Positions 12,667 through 24,889 of a stretch of 64,000 bases of DNA are shown piece by piece; positions within the stretch are counted from its first letter, which is position 1, and each line of letters begins with the position of its first letter. A program made the translations under genes and the position numbers. This stretch comes from Voacanga thouarsii. Its lineage: Eukaryota; Streptophyta; Magnoliopsida; Gentianales; Apocynaceae. Below the pieces are notes generated by a model, which did not search any database, had not been told where the DNA came from, and saw only the letters and a list, made by a program, of their open reading frames with translations. The DNA lies in assembly GCA_026120185.1 (NCBI GenBank), contig JANUWF010001050.1, forward strand, positions 682,001 to 746,000. Reading direction: 5' to 3'.

Positions 12667-15600
12667 ATGGCAAACTCATCTTCTCTTCTATATGTTAAAG
12701 GATATTCAACAAATCGTCCACCTTTGTTTAATGGAGACAATTGTACCTTCTGGAAAAATAGAATAAAGATTTATGTGTGTTCTATTAACTTCGAGTTATG
12801 GAGTTTAATAGAGAATGGTCATTTTATTCCATCAAAGATAATTAATGGTATAAAAATATCTAAACAGAATGATGAGTATAGTATGGAAAACAATGCAAAA
12901 ATGATTCTAAACTTTCAAGCTATGAATATTTTGTGTTGTGCACTAGATTCAACTAAATACAATCGTGTTAGTGGTTGTGATTCAGCTCATGATATGTGGA
13001 GATTGCTAGAAGTCACCCATGAGGGGACAAATCAAGTCAAAGAATCAAAATTAGGGCTTCTTATTCATGATTATAAATTATTTACTATGAAGCCAAACGA
13101 AAGCATCACTGACATGTTCACAAGATTTACTAATATCTCAAATGGTCTGAAAGCTTACGGAAAGGTTTATTCCCTTGGGGAACAAAACCGAAAAATTCTT
13201 GATGCTTTACCAAAAAGCTGGCAGCCTAAAACTTTTGCTGTTGAAGAATCCAAGGATTTGAAATCCTTACCTACTGAAGAGTTGATTAGATCTCTTTTAA
13301 CTCATGAGATGAAGCTTAAAAGTTTTCATGAATCTGATGATCATGATAAAGGCAGAAAAGGGATTGCTCTAAAAGCTGAAAGTGAAGATGAAGAAACAAG
13401 CTCTTCGGAAAGCAGTGAAGGCATGGATGGTGATAACTTAGCAATGATAGAAAAATAATTCAGAAGGATGTTCAAAGAAAACTACAAACGAGAAAGGAAG
13501 CTTATAAGAAAGAAATGACAAACCTCCAGCTTCAAACCTCAATGCTTTGAATGTAAAAGCACGGATCACTTCATTGCAGACTGTCCGATTGCAAAAGGAA
13601 AGGAAGGAAAAGTGTCTAAGAAGAGGAAATACCATAAAATCAAGAAAGGTAAAGGATTGATGGGAGCTTGGGACTTAAATGATGAATCTAGAGATGAAGA
13701 ATCTGAGGAAGAAACTGCCAACATTTGTTTCATGGCTTTGGAAAATGAGGTAAACTTTTCAACATCAGAATGCATGTCTATTTCGCATACATCTATGACT
13801 AAAAAGAATGTTGATCCTAATGAGTTGTTATGTGATATGTTTTGTGAATTAAAAAAACTGTCCAGAAAAAATAAAGATTTAAAGTTGAAGGTAAATTGTC
13901 TGATGAAAGAAAATGAAGCTTTGTTGAATAGCTACGAAATGTCTCTTGAAATACATATGCGTGCTGAAATTGAAAAAGATGTGATCATGACAACATTACA
14001 TCATGCATCTCTGGAAAATAGAAACTTGTGTGATAAAATTCGAATTCTTGAATGCATGGTTAGCACCTTCAATGATATGAAAATTAGAGTAAATAATCTT
14101 ACCAATTGCATTAAAAAATTTACAAATGGTAAAAGCAATCCGGAAAAACTTCTCGGAACTCAACATCATTTTGGTAATCGAAGTGGATTAGGATATAACC
14201 ATGAGGATAATAACAAAACTTGCATGCCCAGATTTGTTTATGCTGGAAATCAAAGTGGCTTAGAATTTAATCAGGAAGATAAAGACAAACCTTGCATGCC
14301 CAGATTTGTTTATTCTGGAAATTGAAGTAGCTTAGAATATAAACATGAGGATAAAGACAAAACTTGCGTGCCCAGATTTAGCTTAGCCGAAAATCAAAGT
14401 GAATTAGGATATGAACATAAGAATAACTACAAAAAGAACAAGTTTCAGCATGCTAAACCTATTCCTTCTCACAGCACATACAAGGCATGCACGTATTGTG
14501 AAAAACCTGGACATATTGTTTCAAAATGTCTTATTAGAAGAAAAGTGGAATCCAGTGAAGCTACTTTCTGGAAAATCAAAGAAAATGTTACTAACCTTCA
14601 TGGACCCAAGAAAGTGTGGGTACCAAAAATCATCTCTTCTTCTCATATATAGGCACGATCTTTAAGCTTTACCAAGTGGTTCTTGGACAGCGGTTGTTCA
14701 AGACGCATGACTGGAAATGCAACATTGCTAGAAGATATTCAGACAACAAATGAAAGATTTGTTACATTTGGAGACAAGAAAAAAGGGAAGATTCTCGGCA
14801 TTGGTAATATTGATAAAGGTTCATTAACATTTATAAAGCAAGTCTTACTTATTGATGATTTAAAATATAACCTGCTCAGCATTAGCCAACTTTGTGACAA
14901 TGGTTGCAAAGTTATTTTTGAAAAAGATTCTTGCTCTATACTTGACAGTGGAAATCTCGAAATCATCTTTACTGCCAAACGCATGGGAAATGTATATGTG
15001 TTTTATCTTAATGACCTTGTAGCTAATGGAATTAGATGTCTATCCGTTCATGATAATGATGGTTATCTTTGGCATAGGAGACTAGGTCATGTATCCTTTG
15101 ATTTGTTAAACAAACTATCCTCAAAAGAACTTGTTAGAGGACTTTCAAAAATGAAACTTGATAAACACAAAATCTGTGATGCATGTCAATTTGGAAAGCA
15201 AATCAAAACTTCTTTTAAACCAAAGAAAATGATCTCCACCTCAAAACCTCTTGAATTAGTTCATATTGATTTATTTGGACCTATGAGGACTGCTAGTCTT
15301 GGTGGTAAAAAATACGCATATGTAATTGTTGATGATTTTTCTAGATTTACCTAGACATTATTTCTTGGACAAAAAGATGAAGCCTTTACTAAATTTTCAA
15401 AACTGATTAAGCACGTCCAAAACTCGATTGGATACAAATTGGTCTCTATCAGAAGTGACAATGGAAAAGAATTTTTTAACAGCGAATTCACTCTCTTCTG
15501 TGATGAAAATGGAATCTTTCATAATTTCTCAGCCGCTAAAACTCCTCAACAGAATGGTGTTGTTGAAAGGAAAAATCGGACCTTGCAAGAAATGGCTAGA

Positions 15601-17750
15601 TCAATACTTTGTGAAAATGTTCTTTCAAAATCCTTTTGGGCGGAAGCTGTTAACACAGCATGCTATACAATAAACTGAGTTATGTTAAGACCATTTTTAA
15701 GAAAAACTCATTTTGAACTTATGTTTGACAAAACTCCTTCTATCTCTTATTTTAAAGTTGTTGGATGCAAATGTTTTGTTCTAAATACAAAAGATAATCT
15801 TGGAAAATTTGATAGCAAGTCCGATGAGGCTATATTTCTTGAATATTATTCCAACAAGAAAGCTTATAGAGTATATAATAAAAGAACACTTTGTGTGGAA
15901 GAATCTGTGCATGTTGTATTTGATGAATCTAACATTTATTCGTCAAAAAGAGATGATGATGATGATAATGTAGGAAATTCAAATGAAGGTAAGTTAGATT
16001 AAGTAAATGCTCCATCATTAGATACTCATGCAAAAGAGGAGGAGATCGAAGAATTACACAATGAACAAGAGAAAGATCAAACTAAAGATTCTGCAAATCA
16101 TCAATTGCCAAATGATTGGAAATTCAAATCAAGCCATCTAAAGGAGCAAATCATTGGAGATCCAAACCAAGAAGTTAAAACTCGACGGTATTTTATCGAC
16201 AACTTTGCTCTTCTTTCAAATATTGAACCTAACAGCATTGATATTGCATTACATGATGAATTTTGGATTATTGTCATGCAAGAAGAGTTGAATCAATTCG
16301 AAAGAAATCAAGTTTGGAAACTTGTTCCTAGACCACATGATCATCCTGTTATTGGAACAAAATGGGTTTTTAGAAACAAATTTAATGAAAACGGAGCTGT
16401 AATTAGAAACAAAGCTAGATTGGTAACTCAAGGATTTAATCAAGAGGAAGGCATTGACTACGATGAAACATTTGCTCCTGTTTCTAGATTAGAATCTATT
16501 AGAATGTTACTTGCTTTTGCATCTTTTAAAAATTTTATGCTCTATCAAATGGATGTTAAAAGTGCTTTCTTAAATGGCTTTATTGAAGAAGAAGTGTACG
16601 TTGAGCAGCCACCTGGTTTTTCTCATGAGGTCTATCCAAATCATGTTTTCAAACAATCTAAAGCTCTTTATGGATTAAAGCAAGCTCCTAGAGATTGTTA
16701 TGAAAGGCTTAGTGATTTTCTAATCTCAAAAGGATTTTCTAGAGGCTTAATTGATAATACCTTGTTTATCAAATCTGATTGCTCTGGTGACTTACTAATC
16801 GTCCAAATCTATGTTGATGATATTATCTTTGGCGCTACTAATGACTCCTTGTGCAAGATGTTTACTAAGACTATGCAGTAAGAATTTGAAATGAGTATAA
16901 TGGGAGAATTGAACTTCTTTCTCGGACTGCAAATTAAGCAAACTAAAGATGGAATCTTCATTAACCAAGCAAAGTATGCCAAAGAGTTGCCCAAAAGGTT
17001 TGGAATGAATGAAGCAAAAGAAATCAGCACACCCATGAGCACATCCGTAAAACTTGACCAAGATGAAAGGGTAAGGAGGTAGATGAACGAAAATATAGAG
17101 GTATGATTGGAAGTCTACTATATCTTACTACTAGTCGACCAGATATCATATTTTCAGTATGTCTCTGTGCTCGATTTCAATCTTGTCCGAAGAAATCTCA
17201 TTTAAGTACAGTTAAACGCATACTTCGATATCTTATTGGGACATATGATTATGGATTATGGTATCCACGTACTAACACCTTTGATCTTATAGGATATACT
17301 GATGCAGATTATGCAGGGTGTAAAGTTGAAAGAAAAAGTACTAGTGGCCATTGTCAATTTCTTGGACACTCACTGGTATCATGGCACAGTAAAAAACAAG
17401 CTTGCGTATCATTATCCACCACTGAGGCTGAATATATTGCAGCAGGAAGCTGTTGTGCTCAAATGTTATGGATGAAGAATACTCTGCGAGATTTCAATTT
17501 AAATTTTAACTGTATTCCTATAATGTGTGATAATACAAGTGCTATCAGTCTAACAAAAAATCCAGTGCAACACTCGAGAACAAAGCACATTGAAGTTAAA
17601 CATCACTTCATCCGAGACCATGTACTCAAAGGAGATGTGTGTGTTGAATATGTCTCAACGGATGAACAACTTGCAAATATCTTCACCAAACCTCTAGCTG
17701 AGGACAGGTTCAACAATTTGAGAAGAGGTTTGGGTATTACAAGAATTTGA
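12667..17750 (+). pseudogene. Sirevirus gag-pol polyprotein, broken by stops
   Basis: Gag starts at 12667 with a UBN2-type copia domain, then an acidic Ser/Glu stretch and a first CCHC knuckle (CFECKSTDHFIADC, near 13546). A Lys/Glu-rich possible coiled coil (13800-14100), 24-residue repeats (14170-14440) and a second knuckle (CTYCEKPGHIVSKC, near 14487) follow. Protease has WFLDSGCS (near 14675). The pre-integrase HHCC-like motif is near 15070-15190, and the integrase acidic residues lie in HIDLFGP, RSDNGKEF and NGVVERKN. Reverse transcriptase has KARLVTQGF and YVDD (near 16810). RNase H has YTDADYAG and ends with IFTKPLAEDRF. Stops occur near 13456, 14323, 15352, 15676, 16000, 16879 and 17080. 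It is otherwise collinear and full length, so decay is by point mutations. Confidence 0.93.
14165..14440 (+). repeat. Four tandem 24-codon (72-bp) repeats in gag between the two zinc knuckles
   Basis: Each unit resembles NQSGLEFNQEDKDKPCMPRF plus four residues. Units 2 and 3 are nearly identical; units 1 and 4 are more diverged. The third unit holds a TGA stop. A Cys-Met/Val-Pro-Arg-Phe core recurs with a fixed 72-bp spacing. Confidence 0.88.
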
Positions 17751-18185
17751 TAAATAATCTTTTTGTGTAAGTTCTTCTTGTGCAGGAATTGTGAAGAAAA
17801 AGGTTTTGGAAACAAAACTCTACATCCAAAATACCCTGTTCTTGTTTTGGACGCAGTACTAGAATCCAATTCCTACATCCAAAATGCATTTCAGGGAAAC
17901 ACTCTTTTGGACAATGATTTAGGACCTGGTCTTGTTCCAAAATCAATGCTTGATATTCTTTTATTCCAAATTTCGTGTTTCAAAAAATTGGTTTGCACGT
18001 TTTTCAAAACTCCTCATAAAAACACATGTTTCCAAGGCACATTGTTCTCACACTATCCTAGACATTCAAAGCTATCTGATTTTCTCTTTCTCAAAACCCT
18101 TGAAACTGTCATTCTTCCAAAACAATTCCTCCGTGTTCTTCTTCTCTGAAAACCCGAAAAGCTCTGTAAAAGCTTGAATCCTTCA

Positions 18186-19679
18186 ATGGCCAAGACAAAA
18201 TCCACCGTTCCAAAACCTAAGAAGGAGCAAAAATCTTCTCCGGTGTTAATGAAAAAGGTTTCGGGTTCAACGAAGGGTAAAGCGAAAGCAAAGGAAGCTT
18301 CTCCTCAGCCTCACTTTTCGGCCTTTCATTATGATTCGTCTGAATCTTCCTCCGAACAACTGAGTTCTGCAAATCAGGTACCTCGATTTCTCGACTCCAA
18401 ATGTGAATCTGAATACAATTACTGGGTCTCTAGAAATCGAACTATTATTTCTGGCTATCGAGTGAACCACTCTACTTTTCTGAATCAAATATTCTGGATA
18501 TGTTTGATCATGTCGGATGGGGGAGTTTGCTATCAGTTGATGAGAAAATCTACACTCCTTTAGTCTGGAAATTTTATGCAAATTTGAGAAAGGGCAAACT
18601 GGAAGAAACAGAGGGAGGATTCGTGATTAAGTGGTATGTGACACAAGTGAAAGGAAAAGATTTTGAATTTGACCATAGAATGCTGAACAGAATCTGTGAT
18701 GTTCGTGATGCTGGTTTTCAGTATTTTGAGTTGAACAAATTTCCTGAAGGAAATGAAATTTTTATTCTGAAAAATTTTGAGAAGTTGTTTACTAGTGGAA
18801 AAAGCTTTGAAATCTCTGGAAATCGCAGTTCTAAATGGTTGAATGGATTGGGTAGAATCCTTCATCATATGGTTTCTACCATTGTTGTACCCAGTTCCGG
18901 TCATAAGACCTCTATTAGCATACTTCAAATGGTGGTCATGCTTGCCTTAGCTGAGGGGAGACAGATAAACTTTGGATTTCTGGCAACAAAGTTAATATTG
19001 CAGTCTAGAAATACTTCTAGCAAGGCTCTTCCGTTTGGAAATTTATTGATCAAAGTCTTTAGATTTTTTAATATTGATTTAAATTCTGTTACTTGGTCCC
19101 TCAAAAACAAATGTTTATAGCTATGACTCCTTTGAAAAGATGGGATATGTAAGGGAGAATAATTCTTGGAAATTGCTTAGAGAAACTGCTGGAAAAGAAA
19201 GAGAGAACCTGATGAAAATTAAGGACGAAGGAAAAACTGTTTCTGGTTCTAAAAGAAAATTTGATGAAGGCAATGTTCATGACATAGGTTTGTCTGAGAA
19301 TATTCTGAGTGCAATCAGCTCATTTGCAGAGAAATTGGAATCTCTTAACTCAAAAATCAAGAACTTAGGGAACAGAATTTCTATCATTGAGTAATCTGCT
19401 AAGCCTTCTGCCTCTATATCTGATCATGAAAATGATGAACAATCTTCAAAGGATAAGAATAAACCGCCTGCAGATATCAAGGTTCCCTCTCCTGAACCCT
19501 CACCTGAACCATCTCCACAACCTTCTCCTGTCCAGAAAAAAGATATTCCTCCTTCTTCTCCCAAACCCAAAGGAAAAAGACAGAAGCATGTGGTTGTTAA
19601 ACGAAAATCCAACAGAATAACTGGTCAGTTTTCCAAGAAGGGTACTGGATCTAAGGGTGAAACCATTAATATTTCCTAG
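18186..19679 (+). pseudogene. Extra 3' ORF of the Sirevirus with a putative plant transposon-protein (Transposase_32-like) domain
   Basis: This coding region starts about 435 bp after pol, at ATG 18186, with a Lys/Ser-rich head. The reading moves to another frame near 18480-18500 and continues to 19118, including PLVWKFYANL, VKGKDFEFD, a hydrophobic HHMVSTIVVPSSG stretch and VVMLALAEGR. That pattern resembles the domain Pfam lists as a putative plant transposon protein, common beside plant retroelements. A second frame change near 19105 leads to a short coiled-coil-like segment (19310-19390), a stop at 19392, then a Pro-Glu-Ser repeat region (19480-19540) and a basic tail to the stop near 19679. 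In Sireviruses this position is held by the env-like or extra ORF. No signal peptide is evident. Confidence 0.7.
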
Positions 19680-19683
19680 ACTG

Positions 19684-20958
19684 CTTTCTTGGGTAACACC
19701 GTGGGCTGATGAACAACTTACATTCTACCACAGTTAAACAATATACTTTTTCAGTCATTTATATTCTGTCTTTGGATAATTTCTGATATTTTTTTAAGTT
19801 TAATTCTCTGTCATGCATATTATCTATCTGATGACTGTTAAATGCATATTACTTCTCCTTCTGCTATGCTTTTTTTTTATTGATGACAAAGGGAGAGAAA
19901 GAAAATGACAGTGAATATGGGAGAGATGACAGTTATTATGGGGGAGAAAGAAAATGTTAGATAGATCCACATGTTGATAAGGAGAAAATGAAAAAATGAA
20001 ACTGATGTTGAATGTTGGTCTGCATAACTGTCGGCATGATGTTATTTGCAAGACATATACTAATCTGAAAATGTTATAGTCTGCAATATAAGCTATATGA
20101 AATTGTTGGTATGCAGTAATTGATAGAAAATATAAAGTTTGCATGTTACGACTGCATATGAATTTGATCTACATGTTGATATCCAAAAATAAAATGTTAT
20201 AAGTTCTGCATGGATTCTACCTGACTAATATTGGACTATTAATGTTTGGTTTTTTGTTCAGCAAAGTAACTGCTATGGAAGTTGAAACCCTTTGAAAAAC
20301 TGAAACTGTTGTTTGAACAGTTATTGAATTCTGAAATAACTGCATGAACTGTTATGAACTACATGAACCATTTATGATATGAATAGTTGTGTAGGTAAAT
20401 CAAAACCGTGATGAAAATTTCTGATTCACTGTTCACAAATTTTTCTGAAAAATTCCTCAGTTTGTGAAAGTTCAATTTTATAACACAGAATTCTTAATGA
20501 TAATTGGATCCTTGAAACAAAAATTCTGTGATAAATTTTTTGTGCATCGAATCAGGGGGAGTTTTGGACTCAGAAACTTTGTATCCAAAACAAATATTCT
20601 TATAGGCAGTTTTTGAAAAATGTTTTGGACATCCAAAAGTCCTATTCAAAAGATATTCTGAAAACACAAGTTCTTCCAAAACGATTTTAGATACACTTTC
20701 TGGATGAATAAATCGTTACTTCTTCTATTCCCTCTTATGTTCAAAATTATCACATAAGCATATATTTATGGGGAGCTTTTTAGCATTTTATCTCTATCAA
20801 ATTACTTTGAATATTTATATAGAGATATGATATGCTTTAGGATCATTGAGATATGGTTTCTCATAAGATCTCTATGAGACTTGTTACAATTATTTGCACC
20901 TTTTGCTCATCATGTTATCTCTATCTACATATCAAATGTGTCATGTTTGTCATCACTC
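19684..20958 (+). other. Non-coding 3' spacer of the Sirevirus with several purine tracts
   Basis: No gene is seen. Purine-rich blocks resembling polypurine tracts occur at 19887-19906, 19917-19927 and 19938-19953, with AGGGGGAG at 20554-20561. Multiple polypurine-tract-like blocks upstream of the true one are a described Sirevirus feature. The rest is AT-rich. Confidence 0.6.
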
Positions 20959-20972
20959 AAAAAGGGGGAGAT
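20959..20972 (+). other. Polypurine tract
   Basis: AAAAAGGGGGAGAT directly precedes the 3' LTR start (TGTTAGCCC at 20973). It is the expected plus-strand primer. Confidence 0.92.
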
Positions 20973-22258
20973 TGTTAGCCCTAAGGGCCTTCTTTTATGT
21001 TTTGATTTATGACAAACGTTGATATGAACTAATGTGTCAATTTATTGTGATAGGACATGATTGACCTTTGTTCTTCTAAAGTCTTCAGATAAGAATTATT
21101 GGTGACTCCTTCATCACCGATTTCAAGAATGGAAGATCAATTGAAAAATCAAGTATAAGGAGTTATACATCAAGAAGACTTTTTATAAAGAATATTAGAC
21201 TAGGAAATGTTCATTAAGGTATACTTATTATTTCCTATATCCTCTTATCTTTTGATTCATTTAGCTTTACCTTGAAGCTTCAAAGGAAATGATTTTCAAA
21301 GTTTTTAGAATTCACAGAATTTTGGATGGTACAGTTTGAATCCAAAAGGTTCATCCAAAATCCTGTAAATCGGGTTGAAAAATTGTCCGTCAGGGATGTG
21401 CCATTTTGGACTTAACTTTTGGATGCATCTTCGTCCAAAACCCGAGTCCAAAACTCGGATAAGTTTAAATAGAAAATTTTATAGCCGTTTTTTTATAACC
21501 GTTGGCACTCCACTTTTTAGCTCTATAAATAGCCCTTAAAGCCAGATTACAAGTAAGATTTTTGAAACATCCATCTTAAAAACACTATTGCTCAATATCT
21601 TCAAAAATCTCATTTTATCTTAGCTTCAAAATGAGTTCATTGTGTATCAAAGATAAAAGTATTTTGTGCTTGTATCCGAGAGAATATCTGCTCAAGTAAG
21701 TGAGCTTATCTCTGTTATATTGATTTTCAATTCTCAACTTGTAATAGCAAGGTTGTGTAGTAAAACCCAAAGGGGTGATCCTCGTTGTGTGTATGTTCAA
21801 GGTTGTGTGGTAAAACCCATAGGGGTGATCCTTGTTGTGTGATTGTTCAAGGTTGTGATGTAAAACCCATAGGGGTGAGCCTTGATGTGTTTGAGAGGTT
21901 GTGTAAAATCTAGTGTGGTGATCCTCTCTTGTATATGGTTATTTCATTAAGTGAGGTTAATGAAATAGGGTTGAAAATCCTTAAGTGTGAGGCTTAAGGT
22001 AGTGGACTTAGATCATTGTTGATCGAACCACTATACATCTCTTGTCTCATTTTATTTCAGTAGTTCATGTATATTGTTTTTATGATCTTTTACTGTCTAA
22101 ATCTAAATACACATCTACGAGTGCTTGGACAGCTTTCAATGCATCAATAAAGTCAATCCAAGTATCTTTGTGATCATCCTTGTTCAGCATTTTAGACTCT
22201 TCGAAAAAATTATTTTTGCTTGCCAAAAACCTTACTCACCCCCCTCTAAGGTTTTTCA
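20973..22258 (+). repeat. 3' LTR of the Sirevirus (1286 bp)
   Basis: It aligns end to end with 11372-12606, with scattered substitutions and one extra unit of the 50-bp tandem repeat, which explains the 51-bp difference in length. It starts TGTTAGCC and ends GTTTTTCA. Confidence 0.95.
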
Positions 22259-22832
22259 CTCAGTATCCATATATAAGCCCTTCCCTTCATATACAATTTA
22301 GCTAATTCCATTTTTAAGGGTTCATCTATTTAGTGAACCTGAAAATATCTATGATATTCTCTAGGATTGGATCGATGTCAAAAGGGGGAAATCAATTTTA
22401 GCTTATGACTATGGTAAGAATTTCTACCATTCAACCTCACCTCACCATCAATTCTTCTTGCTCTCTCAATTTTCCCAACAATTGATCCTACCTCTCTTTC
22501 ATAGCTACTTTCACCCAAAGTTCCTTTTTGCCTCATCATCTGATCTAACTTCCTACATAGATTGTCTAACTTGCTTTCAAACCCTTTCACAACAGCAGTT
22601 GTCTGCTCAGTATCACTCTTCAACTGAGAAGTCTTAAAGTGTGCCATAGCCAAGGTAGTTCTAAGTTCATTGTGTTAGGAAAAAATAATTTCCTAAGCCC
22701 TTTATCCATTTCATCCATTCTCTTCCCTTGGATTTCAACAGAACTACAAAGTTCCATAATCTCAACATTTGACGCAGTGGTTTGGGATTCATTTTGGGAT
22801 CTAGTCATAACCATTATTTGGCCAAGGATCAC
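22259..22832 (-). pseudogene. Ty3/gypsy gag, N-terminal piece
   Basis: On the minus strand gag starts near 22811 with MVMTRSQNESQTTA, continues as VEIQGKRMDEMDKGLRKLF, then changes frame near 22670. It resumes in AMAHFKTSQLKSDTEQTTAV and runs to the copia junction at 22259. The start lies close after an iMet primer site (22845-22833). The downstream half is at 11371-10902. Confidence 0.7.
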
Positions 22833-22845
22833 CTGCTCTGATACA
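22833..22845 (-). other. Primer binding site (initiator tRNA-Met) of the small gypsy element
   Basis: The minus strand reads TGTATCAGAGCAG, matching the iMet primer consensus TGGTATCAGAGCAG at all but one base, just ahead of the gag start. Confidence 0.75.
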
Positions 22846-22852
22846 TTAAGAA

Positions 22853-23182
22853 TGAGCCCAAAATTGCTAAAGAAATGTAGAAGAAAGAGGGAATTTCTAT
22901 TAATCTAGACAAAGAATTACAACGAGCAGAAAAGAAGAGGAAAGGAATTGGAAGGAATTTTAGAGAGGGGAGACACCTACCTACGTTCTGGAACCAACCA
23001 AAAAATGAAATCATACTACTCCTAACATCTTTTTTCTTCCACTTTATAGTTAAGACCGTTGAAGGAGACACAATCTTTTCCATTACTTGCTTAATCTCTC
23101 AGCCGTTGGATTTCTACTACCTTAACAAAACTATATCATTATACTTATTCTGAATGACATTGTTTTGTTACGCCCAGTATCA
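22853..23182 (-). repeat. Short LTR (about 330 bp) of the small chromovirus-like gypsy element
   Basis: On the minus strand it runs from TGATACTGGGCGTAACA (from 23182) to GGGCTCA (22853), a few bases before the primer site. A TATA-like ACTATAAAG lies near 23043-23051. Only one LTR is in the window because the left half of the element is beyond the Tekay-like insertion. End positions are approximate. Confidence 0.55.
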
Positions 23183-24519
23183 ATTCTCAGCATGACTTAT
23201 TTCCTTTATTTTTCATAATATGACAAAATCCTAGAAAGAAGGTCAAGAGAGGGCAATAGTTTCTCATTGTAATTTGTTTATTAATAGCAATTAATTATTA
23301 GAAAAAAAAAGTGATAATCCCAAGGTAGAGTGTTTTCTTTTGTATAAAAAAAGATTGAACGAAATATATTAATTCTAAAATAAAATTTAGAATTTATGAA
23401 TCAAATACAATTTTTTTTTTTTAATATCGATTACTCGAAATTGAAGGTTAATGGTATTGTACCCCCAAATATAAAAAAATAGGCACTAAACCCTTGTTGA
23501 TAGGATGTTAAATTTAAAACTTTCTAGGATGACCAAAACAAGCTTTTTTTTTTTTTTCTAAGTTTCACAATTATGACACCTCATTCACTTTTAATATTAT
23601 TAGATTTATTGCTAAAAGTAAAACTCATGCGTAGAATAAAATTAATTTAATTAATGAAAATAATAATTATCCAAAAATATGAGTACTATTTTTTTTTTAT
23701 TGGCATATGAGTTCCTTTTTTTTTTCTTTTTCAAATTAATAAAAGGTATTATTAATTCCAAGGGTTAAAAAAAATCAAATTGTTATGTTAAATGTATGGA
23801 GTACAACTTCACTAAGAGAATATTAATGAATAAAAGTTAAATTTAATCCTTGATCCACATGGTAAATATTATAACTCACTTTCTTTTTTATATACTTATA
23901 AAATAAGGGTAATACATTTGACAAATACTTAATTATCCTTTTATTTTTTTTATCTCACTATTCTATTGTCATTATAAATTAATTTTTTCTTTAAATAATT
24001 GATTACCAAAATACTTTTTGTTAACGTAACATTAAATGGGTTAGAATTAGTTAAGTAATGTCCTGGTAGAACTATATTAAAATGATGTATGGACAAAAGC
24101 AAGATTGTACTTAATTTCTACAAGTCGAGATCGTTAAGATGTGACATATCATATTGAAAGCACAAAAGTAAGTAAAATATTAGTAGTAAATTATCAAATT
24201 AAAAAAAAGGACCCATCTCCAAATAAGATATCAAATAGCAATAGTGATTAAAAAAATTACACAGAAACATAATAGAACTGATGGTGGTATTATCCACTCA
24301 AATTTGAATATTTATGCTTATTTTTAAATATTTAAAAATAGATATTCATTTTTAAAAATAAATATATCTTTATTTAAACTTTTACAACTAATATGCTCCA
24401 TTTAATAAACACGAATTCTACTAATTCATAAGCTATACCACTAATCTTTTTAATTAATAAAGATAAGGTAATAACTTTCTTCGAGTCAAATACTATTTTA
24501 AATTTTAGTGTTATATTAA
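23183..24519. other. AT-rich spacer
   Basis: I see no gene. It consists of homopolymer T/A runs and low-complexity sequence, probably old decayed elements that I cannot assign. Confidence 0.6.
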
Positions 24520-24528
24520 AATTAAATA

Positions 24529-24715
24529 GGGCAAACTACTCTGGTAACCTTTCAAATACTGTGAAATTCAATATTTGCCTTCTAACTAAAAAAAAACGTA
24601 AAACAGTTCGTTGAACTTTCTAATAATACTAATCTTGTACTTCCGTTAGTTGATTGATGATCAACCGATAAAGAGGAAAATCGTCTTTTTACTGTTTATC
24701 TTCTTCTTCTTCTCA
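24529..24715 (+). repeat. Left terminal inverted repeat of the Pack-MULE
   Basis: It aligns to the reverse complement of 32300-32495. Shared blocks include the TAACCTTTCAA/TAACCCTTCAA, AACTAAAAAAA and TTCTTCTTCTT regions. Divergence is substantial, so the insertion or family is old. Confidence 0.85.
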
Positions 24716-24889
24716 AATCTTATCTTTATTTTATTCATTTTTATCTTTATCTTTTTTTCTTTTTCACTTCTTCCTCAGAATTTCTTCTTCTGCCACAAAA
24801 AATTGAAGCTTTTGGAGATGAGTTGATTTTCATATGCATTTTGGTGGAACCTAATTTTGCCCTTAGTATGACACCTTTATGCCCATTAT

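Larger units (their letters stand above)
11372..22258 (+). mobile_element. Sirevirus-type Ty1/copia retrotransposon, 10.9 kb, near complete in layout
   Basis: Two LTRs (11372-12606 and 20973-22258) flank an iMet primer site, gag-pol, a second downstream coding region and a polypurine tract. Flanking 5-mers CTCCG (11367-11371) and CTCAG (22259-22263) match at 4 of 5 bases, consistent with a target duplication inside a gypsy gag. YVDDIIFGATN in the reverse transcriptase, the large size, the extra 3' ORF and the multiple purine tracts fit the Sirevirus (SIRE/Maximus) lineage. At least seven nonsense codons or frameshifts lie in gag-pol, so this copy is inactive. Confidence 0.92.
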
